Shown here: piece after piece, positions 10,145 through 21,559 of the stretch | Numbering within the stretch: position 1 is the first letter of the stretch | Layout: each line of letters starts with the position of its first letter | DNA from: Isoetes taiwanensis | Lineage: Eukaryota; Streptophyta; Lycopodiopsida; Isoetales; Isoetaceae | Assembly (NCBI GenBank): GCA_021234155.1 | Contig: JAJEKV010000102.1 | Span: forward strand, 372,001-436,000 | Length of the DNA stretch: 64,000 nt | Direction of reading: 5' to 3' | The notes under the pieces: generated by a model | The model's input: the letters and a program-made list of their open reading frames with translations, nothing else | What the model was told of the DNA's origin: nothing | The model's database searches: none | Position numbers and translations under genes: made by a program

Positions 10145-11055
10145 GATCTCTGTGGAATCATTGTATTGGGAAGGGGGGTAGAGGCCCTAAAAGCCTAGTA
10201 GTTTGATGCTGCTAGCTAGTCCTCTTTAATGCACTATTAAATTCGGCCTGTGTACAAGAACCACACATGGTTGTGGGTGGAGGGACTAGACTGGCTCACA
10301 AGGAGGTTTATGTCCTGGCTCATGATCACGTCCCTCTGGTAGTAAAGCCTATCGGGGACTACAGTGCACTAGACGTAATGCTCTGCCACTGCGTGCGGGC
10401 TTTGCATGGGTTCGACACTCTTGAAGCGGTGTACACCTTCCATGGAGTGATCGAGCAGGCAAAGGGCCCTCTAGTCACCTTCGGTCAAGATGCCAGCCTC
10501 CCGGTGGGGAGCAATCCCTACCGCCCCATCGGAACCGGGAGATGCAACCCAGAGTAGCCCCTCGGGCTATGCATCCCAGACGGGCTCTGGCCAAGTCTTA
10601 AGACCTTTCAACCTACTCGTAAAAGTGTGCACAGGAGGGGGCGGATGGAGCGGCATCACCCAATTACCATGTTCCTATGCCAGCCAACTCCATGTTATTG
10701 CACTCGCCCTGCTTGACCTCGGGAGACCTAAGCTTGTCACCCATCCCAGGTAAGTTCAACTTGGGTAGACCTTCCATATGTGATGTATTAATCTCTGTCT
10801 ATGCAGATATGTGGTGAGCCATCCTTCGTGATGGTCATGTGATGTTGATGTATGTATACTTACATGTATGTTATGCTTCCGCAGCTAGGTAGGCCCTGAG
10901 GGAGACAGGGTAAAATGACCCCTTCATTCTTCCCACTGGAACTCGTCAAGGTTGCAGTGATATGTGGAGGGCCTTGTATCAGCATGGAGCTGGTATGGGG
11001 GATGTACTCCTATTTGTATACGGTGAGTGCACCGTATATGAGTAGGGGACGTCAC
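10145..11055 (+). mobile_element. LTR-like sequence related to the 6455-8076 LTR, opposite orientation
   Basis: The plus strand shares GTATTGGGAAGGGGGGTAGAG with the complement of 7370-7400, has GCTTCCGC in the corresponding place, and ends GGGGACGTCACA at 11055, the same terminus as the other LTR. Blocks between are diverged. No PBS or gag follows, so this is a solo or truncated LTR of a related family. The 5' border is unclear and could reach back to about 9640, where a TATA-like and CCCTAAC-rich stretch occurs. Confidence 0.6.
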
Positions 11056-11213
11056 ACTATACAACAAACTGAAAAAACAGGAAAACATGGTATAAGAACA
11101 AGGATCGACTGTACATATATAAAAAAAAAAGCATTTAGGCTATGCTGTACTAGACCCAGGAAGCATGACAACAGACCCTAGACTCAAAAGCCTCAAAAAC
11201 CAACAAAGCCTTA

Positions 11214-11238
11214 AAGTCGTATTTAATTAAAGTGGGAC
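11214..11238 (+). repeat. 25-bp inverted repeat, left copy
   Basis: AAGTCGTATTTAATTAAAGTGGGAC is repeated exactly, in inverted orientation, at 14466-14490. The pair encloses about 3.3 kb containing a palindrome array, a 102-bp tandem repeat and a GPAT exon fragment. Confidence 0.8.
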
Positions 11239-11760
11239 TCATTCCATTCCCATTTTTTTTCGGAACCCTGTTAATTTACATGAAAAGGAGCACCTCGAAT
11301 TCAAAACTATCCTTAATTCGATTTTTGTCTAGAACTCGTGATCGAAGCTTTCCTCCGTTTTCCCCTCGGTTAGCGAAGTCGAGAACAAGAACAATGCAAC
11401 CTGAAACAAAGGAAATTCATTAAAGATTGAAACCAAAGTTCTAGATTGAAACCAAAGTTTACAATGGTTGAAGATACCATGATGGTCGGGCTGACACAAA
11501 TATTACATCATCTTCGCACACAGACCACCTACTGGGAACAACATGCAGAGCAAGGTCTGAGGCGTTCCAAGCCACAAGAGCAACTTGAAGAGAATAGAAA
11601 TCTGAACACGCTAGCCTGACATGGCTCCCGATCATGTCCTTTACGCTGACGAAAATCTTGGGGAAAGGCAAAATCAAGTTAGTGCAAGTGATGCTACAGA
11701 CAATACAAATAAGAAAACAACCAGTTCTAAGGGCCATTTCTGAAGAATGTAGGTATGAGG
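11239..11760. other. No gene recognised
   Basis: Sequence between the left 25-bp inverted repeat and the palindrome array. Only short open frames are present, without recognisable domains. Confidence 0.4.
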
Positions 11761-12260
11761 CCTTTCTCGACTCGCAAGTCGAGAAAGGCCCCTCTGATGT
11801 AGCTTAGAGCCCAAAAAAACAAAAAAACAAGAAAAAAAAAATTCCTTCTTTTTCTAAGTAGGCAAAAAATTTTTTTTTTTTTGAGGGCCTTCGTCGAGAA
11901 AGACCCTCAAGATCCCTCTAATGGCCTTTCTCGACTCGCGAGTCGAGAAACGTAGCTCTGAGTAAAAATTTTACCCTCAAGATCCCTCTAATGGCCTTTC
12001 TCGACTCGCGAGTCGAGAAACGTAGCTCTGAGTAAAAAAAAAAATTTTTTTCCTTTTTTTTAACTAGGAAAAAAAACGTTTTTTTTTCAAGAAGATTTTT
12101 TTTAAGGGCCTTTCTCGACTCATGGGTCGAGAAAAGCATCTGAGAGTAAAAAAACGCAGTTTTGGGGGGTTGAGAAAGGAAGCTCAAAGTGAAAAACAGA
12201 GTTCTGAGGTCGAGAAACGCAGTCCTGAGGACCTTTATCGACTCGCGAGTCGAGAAAGGC
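11761..12260. repeat. Array of TTTCTCGACTCGCGAGTCGAGAAA palindromes
   Basis: Five near-identical palindromes occur at 11761-11788, 11927-11950, 11997-12020, 12111-12134 and 12232-12259. Two are perfect 24-bp palindromes. The second and third lie in exact 70-bp direct repeats (starting near 11903 and 11973). Each is followed by a similar tail (AACGTAGCTCTGAGTAAA or variants). Spacers are A/T-rich. The array lies inside the unit bounded by 25-bp inverted repeats. It is not a CRISPR: there are no unique uniform spacers and no cas genes, and the host is a plant. Confidence 0.85.
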
Positions 12261-12435
12261 AGCTCAGGGTGGAAAACACAGTTCTGAGGTTCATGACTAA
12301 CTGGACCAGCAATGGTATTTTCTATGTATTTTCTAATGCACACCATATCTTATGCATTTATTATGTATACATATACGAAAAAATAGACCCTGCCCATAGC
12401 TTATTTCAAATATAGATTTTCCAAATGGGACACTA

Positions 12436-12845
12436 TGTACTATATATTTTTCAATAAGCACAATATCCTATATTATGTATTTTCCAATAACCACAATATT
12501 CTATGCATTTTTTTTTATGAAAAATGCCCTCTCCATATATTACTATATATTTTTCAATAAGCACAATATCCTATATTATGTATTTTCCAACAACCACAAT
12601 ATTCTATGCATTTTTTTTATGAAAAATGCCCTCTCCATATATTACTATATATTTTTCAATAAGCACAATATCCTATATTATGTATTTTCCAACAAGCACA
12701 ATATTCTATGCATTTTTTATGAAAAATGCCCTCTCCATGTATTACTATATATTTTTTAATAAGCACAATATCCTAATATTATGTATTTTCCAATAACCAC
12801 AATATTCTATGCATTTTTATGAAAAATGCCCTCAACATGTATTTC
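12436..12845. repeat. Tandem repeat, about 102-bp unit, four copies
   Basis: The landmark CAATAAGCACAATATCC (last copy TAATAAGC) recurs at about 12452, 12555, 12657 and 12758. Each unit contains TATTATGTATTTTCCAA, ATTCTATGCATTTTT and ATGAAAAATGCCCTC. It is AT-rich with small indels in the T-runs. Open frames across it are artefacts of the repeat. Confidence 0.93.
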
Positions 12846-13229
12846 CTATGGAAAAAAATGGACCCTCCCCGCTCTTTTTACCCCGCTCTTTTTTCCCGCC
12901 CATACTTAAAATTTGAAATTTAGTACATACCAATTTGGTACATACCTTTGGGACGGTTTCGAAGTCCTGCCATCGTGGATACCCATCAACGGCTATGGCG
13001 TTCTTGTTCTTCAGGCTATGGCAGAACCGGCTATGGCGATAGGATGAGGATGGCTTTTTTTTATTCCGACTATGAAACCTTGCATGAAGGCATAACAAAA
13101 ACATCTGCTACTTCATCTCTCTTCCTATTGGATTCATGAGGACCTTCCTATTCTTGAAGCTCTCCTGGCTTGAAGCTCTTCTGGCGGATTCTTCAGGCCG
13201 ATTCTTGAAGCTCTTCTGGCCGATTCTTC

Positions 13230-13510
13230 AGGCCAACTCCGGCGAAAGCGTTGATGATTTTTCTCTGGTTACCAATAGGGTTCATGTTAGCGCTTCTCAG
13301 AGTCATGGCAGCTTTGGTCCCAAGCGTCGGATTAGCCATAGCTTTAGAAGCTCTGCTTGGCATAACAATACGCCTGAAAGGGAAACCGCCAGCGCCAGGA
13401 AAGCAGGGAGTTCTTTTTGTATGCAACCACAGAACACTTCTTGATCCGGTAATGCTATCTGCGGTGCTAAAAAGAAGAGTTACGGCACTAACCTACAAAG
13501 ATAAGCGTAG
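13230..13510 (+). pseudogene. Glycerol-3-phosphate acyltransferase (GPAT4/6/8 type) exon fragment
   Basis: The frame from ATG 13251 encodes a hydrophobic helix ('IFLWLPIGFMLALLRV') followed by 'GKPPAPGKQGVLFVCNHRTL' and 'LDPVMLSAVLKRRVTALTY'. This matches the start of the acyltransferase domain of land-plant sn-2 GPATs, membrane enzymes of cutin and suberin synthesis. The acyltransferase HX4D motif is present as NHRTLLD (His60, Asp65 of this frame). Similarity stops near 13505. The rest of the open frame to 13799 shows no GPAT motifs, and the N-terminal HAD-like phosphatase domain and later motifs are absent. It looks like a single captured or orphaned exon within the inverted-repeat unit 11214-14490. 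Confidence 0.82.
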
Positions 13511-13611
13511 TATCGTAAATCCTCGGCTACCGATCAAGACAAAGAAGGTTAACAAGATGCGTAACGCAAGACGCAAAATCAATGGAAAATCTACTCCGGC
13601 AAGGGATTTAG

Positions 13612-13791
<180 letters not shown>

Positions 13792-14029
13792 TAATGTAAG
13801 TGAACTTACAGAAAATTCTTGCCCTAGAATCGTAGTCATGCTTTCGCCATATTCATCCGCCCAGATTTGGGTGCCAAATCTGCGCCTTCGGCCTCGTGAT
13901 TTGGATTCATCCGCCACGCTTTTGGGTGCTTCCTCGCAGTTTTTTTAGTCCGATTTTTGGGGCCGCCCCACTAGTCGAGAATATAATTGTTCTTTTTATA
14001 TATATTGTTTTTTAATTAATTATAATAAT

Positions 14030-14345
14030 GTTAATTATATTTATTAATTATATTGATTATTATAATTATAATCACATTTCCCATCTTTGCCCCTTTTTTT
14101 TTCTCTCTCCTTCCCATTAGCCCCTTTGCCCATCCTCCTCCCCCTTTCTTTTGCCCCTCCCCCGGTTGCCTCTTGCCCATCTTCCTTCCCTTCTCCGGTT
14201 GCCTCTCTCCCATCCTCCCCTCTCCAGTTGCCTCTTTCCCATCCCCCAATTGCCTCTTGCCCGTCCTCCTCCCCCTCTCTACTTGCCTCTTGCCACCCTC
14301 TGACCCCCTTCAAACCTTCTCACCATCTCCCCTTCTTTTCTCGGT
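14030..14345. repeat. AT-rich stretch followed by pyrimidine-rich low-complexity tract
   Basis: Positions 14030-14080 are TAATTATA repeats, and 14090-14345 is almost pure C/T with recurring TTGCCTCTTGCCCATC-like units. The long open frames here are low-complexity artefacts. Confidence 0.85.
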
Positions 14346-14465
14346 TTGTTGTTTGTAAATATTATTGTTGTTTTATTAAGACACAATTCTATTCAAGTAG
14401 TCTACTCAAAAAAAAAAATTGAGTATGAGTCCCATTTTCAGTCCGAGTCCCAAAATTCGAGATTT

Positions 14466-14490
14466 GTCCCACTTTAATTAAATACGACTT
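14466..14490 (-). repeat. 25-bp inverted repeat, right copy
   Basis: Exact reverse complement of 11214-11238. Outside both copies a similar AAAGCAT(T/C)TAGGCTATGC block appears in direct orientation (about 11129 and 14533), which could be target or flank duplication. Confidence 0.8.
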
Positions 14491-14499
14491 CTTATAAAA

Positions 14500-15860
14500 C
14501 CAAACCAAATAACACAATCTAAGGGACACCTAAAGCATCTAGGCTATGCTTTTAATCTAGGAACATGAGACCCAAGACCTTAGAATCCAACCTTACCTAA
14601 CTTAAAGGACAAACTGAAAGCAAGAACTCCTTTCCAACAAAACAAGATGGCATGTTTAAAACACGAAATTAAGGGACACGCACCCCAACCTATGAAGATC
14701 CAGCAAAAACAAGCGATTGATGGAGCAAGACCCCAGGCCAACATGCCAACATGCCAACTCTACGAGCATAAAACAAGAAGAGCAACCAAAAAGCACTATG
14801 CTATAAAGGACCTGTCTCTTAGCTACCAACTGCAAACAAGCCTAAGAAACATATCTTAACATAATCCATGCACTAGACATCCAAGGAATTGATGGTGTAA
14901 GACCCATGACTGCCTCGACTCCAATCTCATGCACATCAATGACAACTAAACAAACGAGAACCATCAAACAAGAAAATTGTCATCGAAATGAATTTAGTAA
15001 AAGGGAGCACATATTCCAGAACGACCAATATATGATCTCCAAAAAACAAGGGGTTGATGGGCAAAAACCCCGGCCGACCACTTCAAGATAGAAAAGTTGA
15101 GGTGCTCAAATATTTACAACATAAAAAGTGGGTACTAGAGTTGTGCAAGCATGGGTAAATACAACTATACCTGGATGGACAAAACTAAGATGGTACAAAA
15201 ACAACCCTAGACCAACAAAGCATCTAAAGACCTAAGAAAGACGTCTCTAACAACCAAATCTGGTTCAAAGTAAGACGTACAAGCGGAAAAATGCACCCCA
15301 TAAAAACAACTTGACAAAATAAACAAGGCCCAAACAGAACAATCTATGCAACAATTTGGCAGACTACAAGTGCAACAAAAATCTTCAAGGCATCTAGGCA
15401 AAGTTGCATCCGAAACAAAAAGTTTCCAAGCCATCCAAGGTCCAAAAAGATTAACAAACTTCCTCTTGATTCCAAGGTCCAAAAGCATTGTCAATGATTC
15501 ACAATTTTCTCATCCATGAGTTGATTCCCACAAAACTCGAACCTACTTCTCCCCAATAAGAGACCACATGCACAAACAATGCATCCAAGCAATAAGATAT
15601 TAGTTTTGCAAACCAAATGTTTATTATTGTGTTTACTTGAAAAGTGTCCAGCGTTGCTGGGCATTTTGTCAGGTAAAGTTTAGATAATGATAACAAAACT
15701 GGGACAATGTTAACAAGGCACTAAGGCAGTACAGATTGCTCCAATGCCATGGGCAATAGCATTTGCAACAACAAAGTTTATAGAATCTTGGTGTCTTTGG
15801 AGCAACATGTTATTTATGTTTGTCCATCAAATGAGTTTGTAAACTAATGGTCATCCAAAT
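14500..15860. other. Non-coding, degenerate short repeats
   Basis: No gene seen. A loose motif (AA..TTGATGG.G.AAGACCC) recurs near 14710, 14885 and 15050, suggesting old degenerate repeats. Confidence 0.4.
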
Positions 15861-15865
15861 TTAAT

Positions 15866-15960
15866 AATACAAGAAATTTATCGCGGCGGCCTTGCGGCCG
15901 CCGCGAACATTTCTCTTCTCCAACCCGCCGCAAAAGAAGTTTTGTGCTAAGTTGAATAGA
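15866..15960 (+). mobile_element. CACTA-like terminal sequence with 10-bp hairpin
   Basis: AATACAAGAAATTTATCGCGGCGGCC continues to GGCCGCCGCGAACATTTCTC. The start resembles the CACTACAAGAAA terminus of plant CACTA (En/Spm) DNA transposons. The subterminal part forms a 10-bp perfect stem (15882-15891/15896-15905) with a 4-base loop. The same sequence occurs at 48735 and, more diverged, at 57234, all in plus orientation. No partner end was found nearby, so this is a truncated end or a solo derivative. Confidence 0.65.
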
Positions 15961-16204
15961 TTTCAATTCTGGACATCCTTGAGATGTGAAAGAACATGCA
16001 GGAGTTGAATCTGCATGTTCCTCAAACTATATTAGTTTTGAGAATCTACTGCTCATCCTCTTGTGGCATTCCCTTGATAAAAATTTGGTTGCTTATTCAT
16101 GTTAAAAGTTTTAGTTTTATGAGCTTGGTGCCCGCCATACCCATCATTGTAGTTTTTATCTTATGAGAGTTTATACTATACCCTTGCTGTCCATGTCTCC
16201 TTTA

Positions 16205-16256
16205 GCTCAAAGAGCACTAAAGAATTTCTTGCTCAAAGAGCACTAAAGAATTTCTT
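16205..16256. repeat. Exact 26-bp tandem duplication
   Basis: GCTCAAAGAGCACTAAAGAATTTCTT occurs twice head to tail (16205-16230, 16231-16256). A 22-base poly-T run lies at about 16388. Confidence 0.95.
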
Positions 16257-16702
16257 ACGAAGCACCAATTCATTCAGAGACTACCCAATAGAGTTAATAC
16301 TTGAAGAGAGAATCTGAGCCATAGCCCATTATTGAGTGAAGAACTTACCCGCCAAAATGCAATTAACTTATGACTACTCCAATTTTGCTTTTTTTTTTTT
16401 TTTTTTTTTTTAGCTGCACCTAGCCTCAATCCTGCCCATTATTGGGTTCTCATTTCCAGGCCTAGAATTTAGCAAAGCCTTAATTACTAGGTGCTACCCA
16501 AGTGGTCCTAGATATGGCATCTAAACATCGAACTTCTTTTAAGGGAGGGGAGGTTTTTGGATTGCCCCTCTTAAGAATGTTTTTGGGTTGCCCCTGTTAA
16601 AGTGAAATTCGTTAGGTAGAGGGTGCCTTGAGCATCTTGAGGCATATTTTAGCATATCTAATGGTGCAATGGCTAAAATTTTGGTACCAATTTAATTCGG
16701 CG

Positions 16703-16832
16703 GAATTTTGTGGATATCAATTGACTCTATTGTTACTTTCACCCAATGGTCTGACAATCATAGGGTACAATTTTGTGGATATCAATTAATCTATTGTTGA
16801 CTTTAACCCTATGGTTTGATAATCATAGGGTG
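16703..16832. repeat. Diverged 65-bp tandem duplication
   Basis: AATTTTGTGGATATCAATT is followed by CTATTGTT..CTTT..CCC.ATGGT.TGA.AATCATAGGGT, and the block occurs twice, starting near 16704 and 16769. Non-coding. Confidence 0.85.
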
Positions 16833-16849
16833 ACCTGAAAAAGCATCTT

Positions 16850-18850
16850 GTTTTTGAAGACCACAGAGTTGCTGTAAAACAGGAGGGGGTATTCCTTAGG
16901 AATGAAGCATCTAAGTCCACTGCTCAACCCATGAATAGGAGTGACTTTTTTTGCACCACCCAAAGTTTCTTCAAGGTAAAAAGCCCTGATAACTAGATGC
17001 AGATGATGGCTTGTTGTTGGCATTGCTTGTCAAGTTTTTCATACCCCAAGGAATGCTTATGCCAATGCCTATGAACGACTTGTGTGCAATCACAATGCCT
17101 TGCACAAGTTTTAATATGACATTGAGATACATATTGACAATTTCAACGTCTGAGATATTTCAATGCCATTATGGAAATCTACAGGTCGTTCCGATGTAAA
17201 AACTCGAGTAAATTCCTATAGAACCTAACAATCATTTACATTAGATCCTTATAAATGTGTATTGCCACCAAAAAGTTGATGTCTAGTAAGGGATGAGATT
17301 AACATTTGTATTGTTTTTTGACAGTAGCATACAGCTTGGGTATATAAGCTGGTATAATAAACTCCAATCTGCAAGCATCAAAAGTTGAATGCACGCACGT
17401 TTTTTGCCTTCATTCTTGAACATTTACTGCATGTCTTCTTGTGTCATCTTGCATCTTCATTCCATGCTTCTCTAAAACAATATCTATCTATCTATCTTAC
17501 CTGCTTTGCAAGGCACTAATTCCAAAAAGACTGAAAGAAATTAGAAATGTCAGAAAACTTCACAAGCAAGACTTTAAACAAAAGAACTAGGCAATAGCTA
17601 TAGCTCGTGTGGACACCTGAAACTGTCATTGAAGGGCAGAGGCCTGCCATTAGACAACATCTGTATATGGAAAATTCACCAAGGGATAACTAAGATCCAC
17701 GATTCCAAAGGATAATAGAAGTCTTCATGCATGCCACTGTTTTTTAGGCTAGAGCTACAGACCGCCTTCCGGTATATAATTTGAAGTCCTCCAAAATCCA
17801 AAGCAATTTGTTTTTCTCAAATTGCTTCACTAGAAGTGAAATGTCTCTTTGAAACAGATAAACATGGAAAATTCCAAGACCTAGATGTAACAGAGAATGT
17901 TTTGAAAAGATGCAACACAGAATGTTGTTCTTGGAAAATGAAAAGACGCATAATACCATGCCGAACCCCGCAATGATCCCTTTGCCATTTAACAAAGCTG
18001 ATTATATAATATCGGATGATCCGCATTACCAAGACATAGCATAAACCCCCCGATTTGAAGAGGAAAAGATATAAAATTTTAAAACAATGCAGACTTATCA
18101 AGTTCTCTACAATTGGTAGAGGAACATCTTAGCCCTTTCACAAAGGCCGAAGCCACCGCCTTCATCTCGCGCCATACCCACCTAGGGTAGCAAAACAAAA
18201 AGGTACCTAAGCCCAAGAATAAACCAGAAGAAGCAAGATCAATTCAAACTAAGAAGCAAGCCGCATCATAATTAGCAACTAGAGAAACTACGCATGGTCC
18301 AAGCAAAATGCATGAACATAGCGTGCAAACCATATTCAAAACGTAAAGGGCAAACAATATCAGCATACATCACTTTGAGGGCAGAGAGTTTCAAGCCATT
18401 TCTTGCACTCCATAGATCGCCAAAATGTAAAATGTAGAAGGAAATGCAAGAACTTTCTATGTGATTCATCTTCCTTGCATATCTAACCTATCATATTATT
18501 CAAAGACAACACCCTTATATTTCGACAATTTTGCTTGGTTTGAGAAAAATCCTGTGAGTAAAAAAATTTCCTAGGAAAAATGACAGTGATATGCATGCTC
18601 ATCATATAATAGATCATATAATAGGGAACATGCTTAGTGGGAAAAAACCTCACTGGATTGGTAAAGATCGTCCAACGCCAGTGCCAAATGTTCAATGGTA
18701 AACACTGAATGTGTCTGCATTTTTGCACAGTAACCACACAAAATTAGCAAAAAAGGGAAGAGCATATTCACAAAGAAGAATTGCATGTAAAGCAAAAGAG
18801 GAAGCATACATGTCTTATAGCCCGATCCGGACATCGAATTCTTCCTTCGG
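16850..18850. other. No gene recognised
   Basis: AT-rich intergenic or intronic sequence with only short frames and a small (ATCT)n run near 17485. Nothing I can name. Confidence 0.4.
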
Positions 18851-19150
18851 CAATTCCGCAACTAAGAACCAACAAATGAAAATATCTTCACATAATGAAG
18901 AACTACCTTATCCACGAAAATGCCATTACTCGGGACCGAAGTGTTGAAGGGAGACAATGGGGTCCCGTAACCCATTGTAAAGTGTCCGCGAGAAAATGGC
19001 GACGTGATCAAAAAAAAATCATTTGTTGCAGCGCCTTCTTTTGCAGGCGTCAAGCAAAAGAAGAGGGTATCTCTTACCTCTACAAAAAGGAACTGAAGAG
19101 GTAATTTCGAATCTAACCTGGATTTTCCTACGGACTCCCAGAAAAGTGTC

Positions 19151-19577
19151 TCATCTTCGAAATCTCAAGAGCATATTTCTCACCACAGATGGCTCATGTA
19201 CACCATATAAAGATTCAAAAATTTCAGTTCCTAATCTGCTCTTGCAAAATGTACAAACTGGGAATTGCGAGTAGCCAAAGGAATGGGCCCTGAAGAAGTC
19301 ACTGTTGGTGCAATGGGCTGCATCATCGGGTTCATGTACATACCCACACCTGGAGAACTCATAGGTGGATGGGTGACTCTGTTGCCTGGCCTCCCCAATG
19401 TTGTTAACACTAGTTATGTCATGGATGCTAGTCCGTCTCTTATCCTTGTTGATGGAGTTTAGCCGAATAAAATATTTCTGTGCATGCCTGGCTACTTGTG
19501 TTGGTGTTCGAGAAACCACAAAATTCCTGGAAATACTCCGCCAATCACCCTTGCCAAATTTCTCCAAGCCCAGTAAA
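19151..19577 (-). pseudogene. DIVARICATA/MYBS-type MYB (SANT) exon fragment
   Basis: The minus-strand frame reads '[19 protein letters not shown]', '[20 protein letters not shown]' and '[20 protein letters not shown]'. This is the second MYB/SANT repeat of DIVARICATA-like transcription factors, with the SHAQKYF signature as RHAQKYF. These proteins bind DNA in the nucleus. The frame continues to a stop at 19151 with no further domain I know. Upstream of 'LLGL' (19577) the expected 'PWTEEEHRLF' is missing, and the sequence becomes GCCAAATTT-type short repeats with a stop. The exon is therefore 5' truncated or fused to other DNA. The first SANT repeat is not visible within the following 2 kb. 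Confidence 0.85.
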
Positions 19578-19599
19578 AATCACAGGCCCTTGCCAAATC

Positions 19600-21550
19600 A
19601 GTATGCCCTTGCCAAATGGAAGATCAGTATTTCCACGCAGCCCAACAAACCCCACAGCGGCCAAGTTTCAGCCGAACTTTTCCCACAGATCTGCCATGCC
19701 ACTTTGACAAAGGGCCATCCCATTTTGATGAAGGAAGATGCGCCCAGACGATTCCATTCAAGCAGGCGGCGATGGCTATGGCGATGGCATGGGCGATCCA
19801 GTCAATTTTTTTTTTTCTTCGATTTCATTTTCTCTGGCCTTTTTTTTTTGTTTCCCTATTTTTTCCCCCCGGAAATACGTGGCGGGAATCAACCGAATAT
19901 GCCAAATGCATCTTCCCCCTAAGAATTATATATGTTAAGAAATAATATAAATGGAAGTTATTATTTCATTTAGTTCCTTTATGTGCCAAATATCTAAATT
20001 GTTGCTTTGAGAACATGACTTGTAAAATTCTATAATGTGCATTATAATAGTTATATTCGGTTACAAGAAATTGGCACCACGAGCGCAAGGAGGGATGGGT
20101 ATGAGAGGGCATTTTTAAGCCTACATGTTTTTATTGTATGGCAATATTAGATAGTGAAATTAAAAAAAAAAAAAATAGTTAGTGAAAAAAAAAAATATTA
20201 GATAGTGAAATGATATTTATTTCATAGGATTGTAGTTCTAATGCAATTGTGGGAATACTATATATCATTTCTTGTATTTATTGGATGAATGGTGGGATAA
20301 AACAAAATGGAATGGGCTGCCGTTAATGCGAAAGATTGTTTTTATGCCGCCACATGGCACTACCCAATAATACAAAATGGAAGTTGGGTCATGGATTTCG
20401 TTGAACCAGTGGACAACAGGTCATAAAAGGGGCAATCTATTGCAACAACAGGTCAATTTGTTGCCCCACTTACCATTTCGAAGGAGAATGACAAAGGGAG
20501 CTATCTTTTTGCAACAACATAAAACTCTTACCCCCCAAGGCGCGGTGCCCTAACTGGGGCCCTATCACCAACATGTTTATTGAGTGATCAAATGTGGAAA
20601 AACATGCAATTGTAGTGTGTTGTTTTGGTTTGAGAATGTGTATGGGAGATTTGTAAAAAGTAATTATCTATGTATCTTGCATGAATGTAGAAGCAAATCC
20701 ATGCAAATGGAATAGATCGTCCTGAAATATATGTTATGGAATATTACTCGAAATACAATATATACATAGTTAATTTATAGCATGTGTTTAAAATGAAATC
20801 TAACGCATAAAGATAAGCGTATGACTGCCTTCTTATTGTAAGTTGCCCAACATAAATTACCAACCATGAACTAATTACTTGTTCCATTTGAAAATCACAA
20901 TGGTCTAGCCAAGATGTAGCTATCAATGGAAATGAAAATAATGACAGTCTATTCTTACATGTGGATAGACTTGTTATTCTCCTCACGACAAAGATGACAC
21001 ACTAAAGCACAATATCTATTGGACACTGCTAGTGATGCAAGCAGTTAGATGCTACTGCTTAACGCTTGTCAGATGCATTGTGATGTAGCCATAGGAAAGC
21101 ATTGCAGAACAACTTGTCACAATGGGTTCTTACTGCTCAGGTGGTTATATATTCATGACTAATATAGATATTGCCCTGTAGGTATATGCAACAAAGCTGA
21201 TAATAGTATTAAAGGATAACATAGATCCCATTGTAATAGCAGTGAGCTACCGACTCAAATCGGAAGAATCAAGCAAGAATCTGGACCCACTTACGTTGAC
21301 GACTAGGGAATGTAACCTATTTACATAGGTATCTAAAGGTAAAGTTCATGGTGTTTCACTTTAATATTGATAAAGTGTATGGACCCTTTGGACAAAATTA
21401 CAGAAAGGACCCCGCAAAGTTGGTCCCTACGTTTCAATATTCTTCTCACGGCCCGCACTTAAAATATATGGCTATTTGCATCCTTGATCACAAATTCTGT
21501 GATTTCAACTGCTCAAACAGGAAAAGTATCCAACTGCAGCTTTTATACAA
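19600..21550. other. No gene recognised
   Basis: AT-rich DNA with long A and T runs (19806, 20160-20200). No recognisable coding sequence. Confidence 0.4.
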
Positions 21551-21559
21551 TCCAGAGCA

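Noticed and set aside
10267-10557. 96-aa ORF in the LTR-like region
   Set aside because: It lies wholly within the LTR-like sequence, with no known domain and no conservation with the other LTR.
12475-12759. 94-aa ORF with repeated NKHNILYYVF peptides
   Set aside because: It is the product of the 102-bp tandem repeat, not a conserved protein.
14044-14422. Gly/Lys-rich or Pro/Ser-rich ORFs
   Set aside because: They translate a pyrimidine-rich low-complexity tract.
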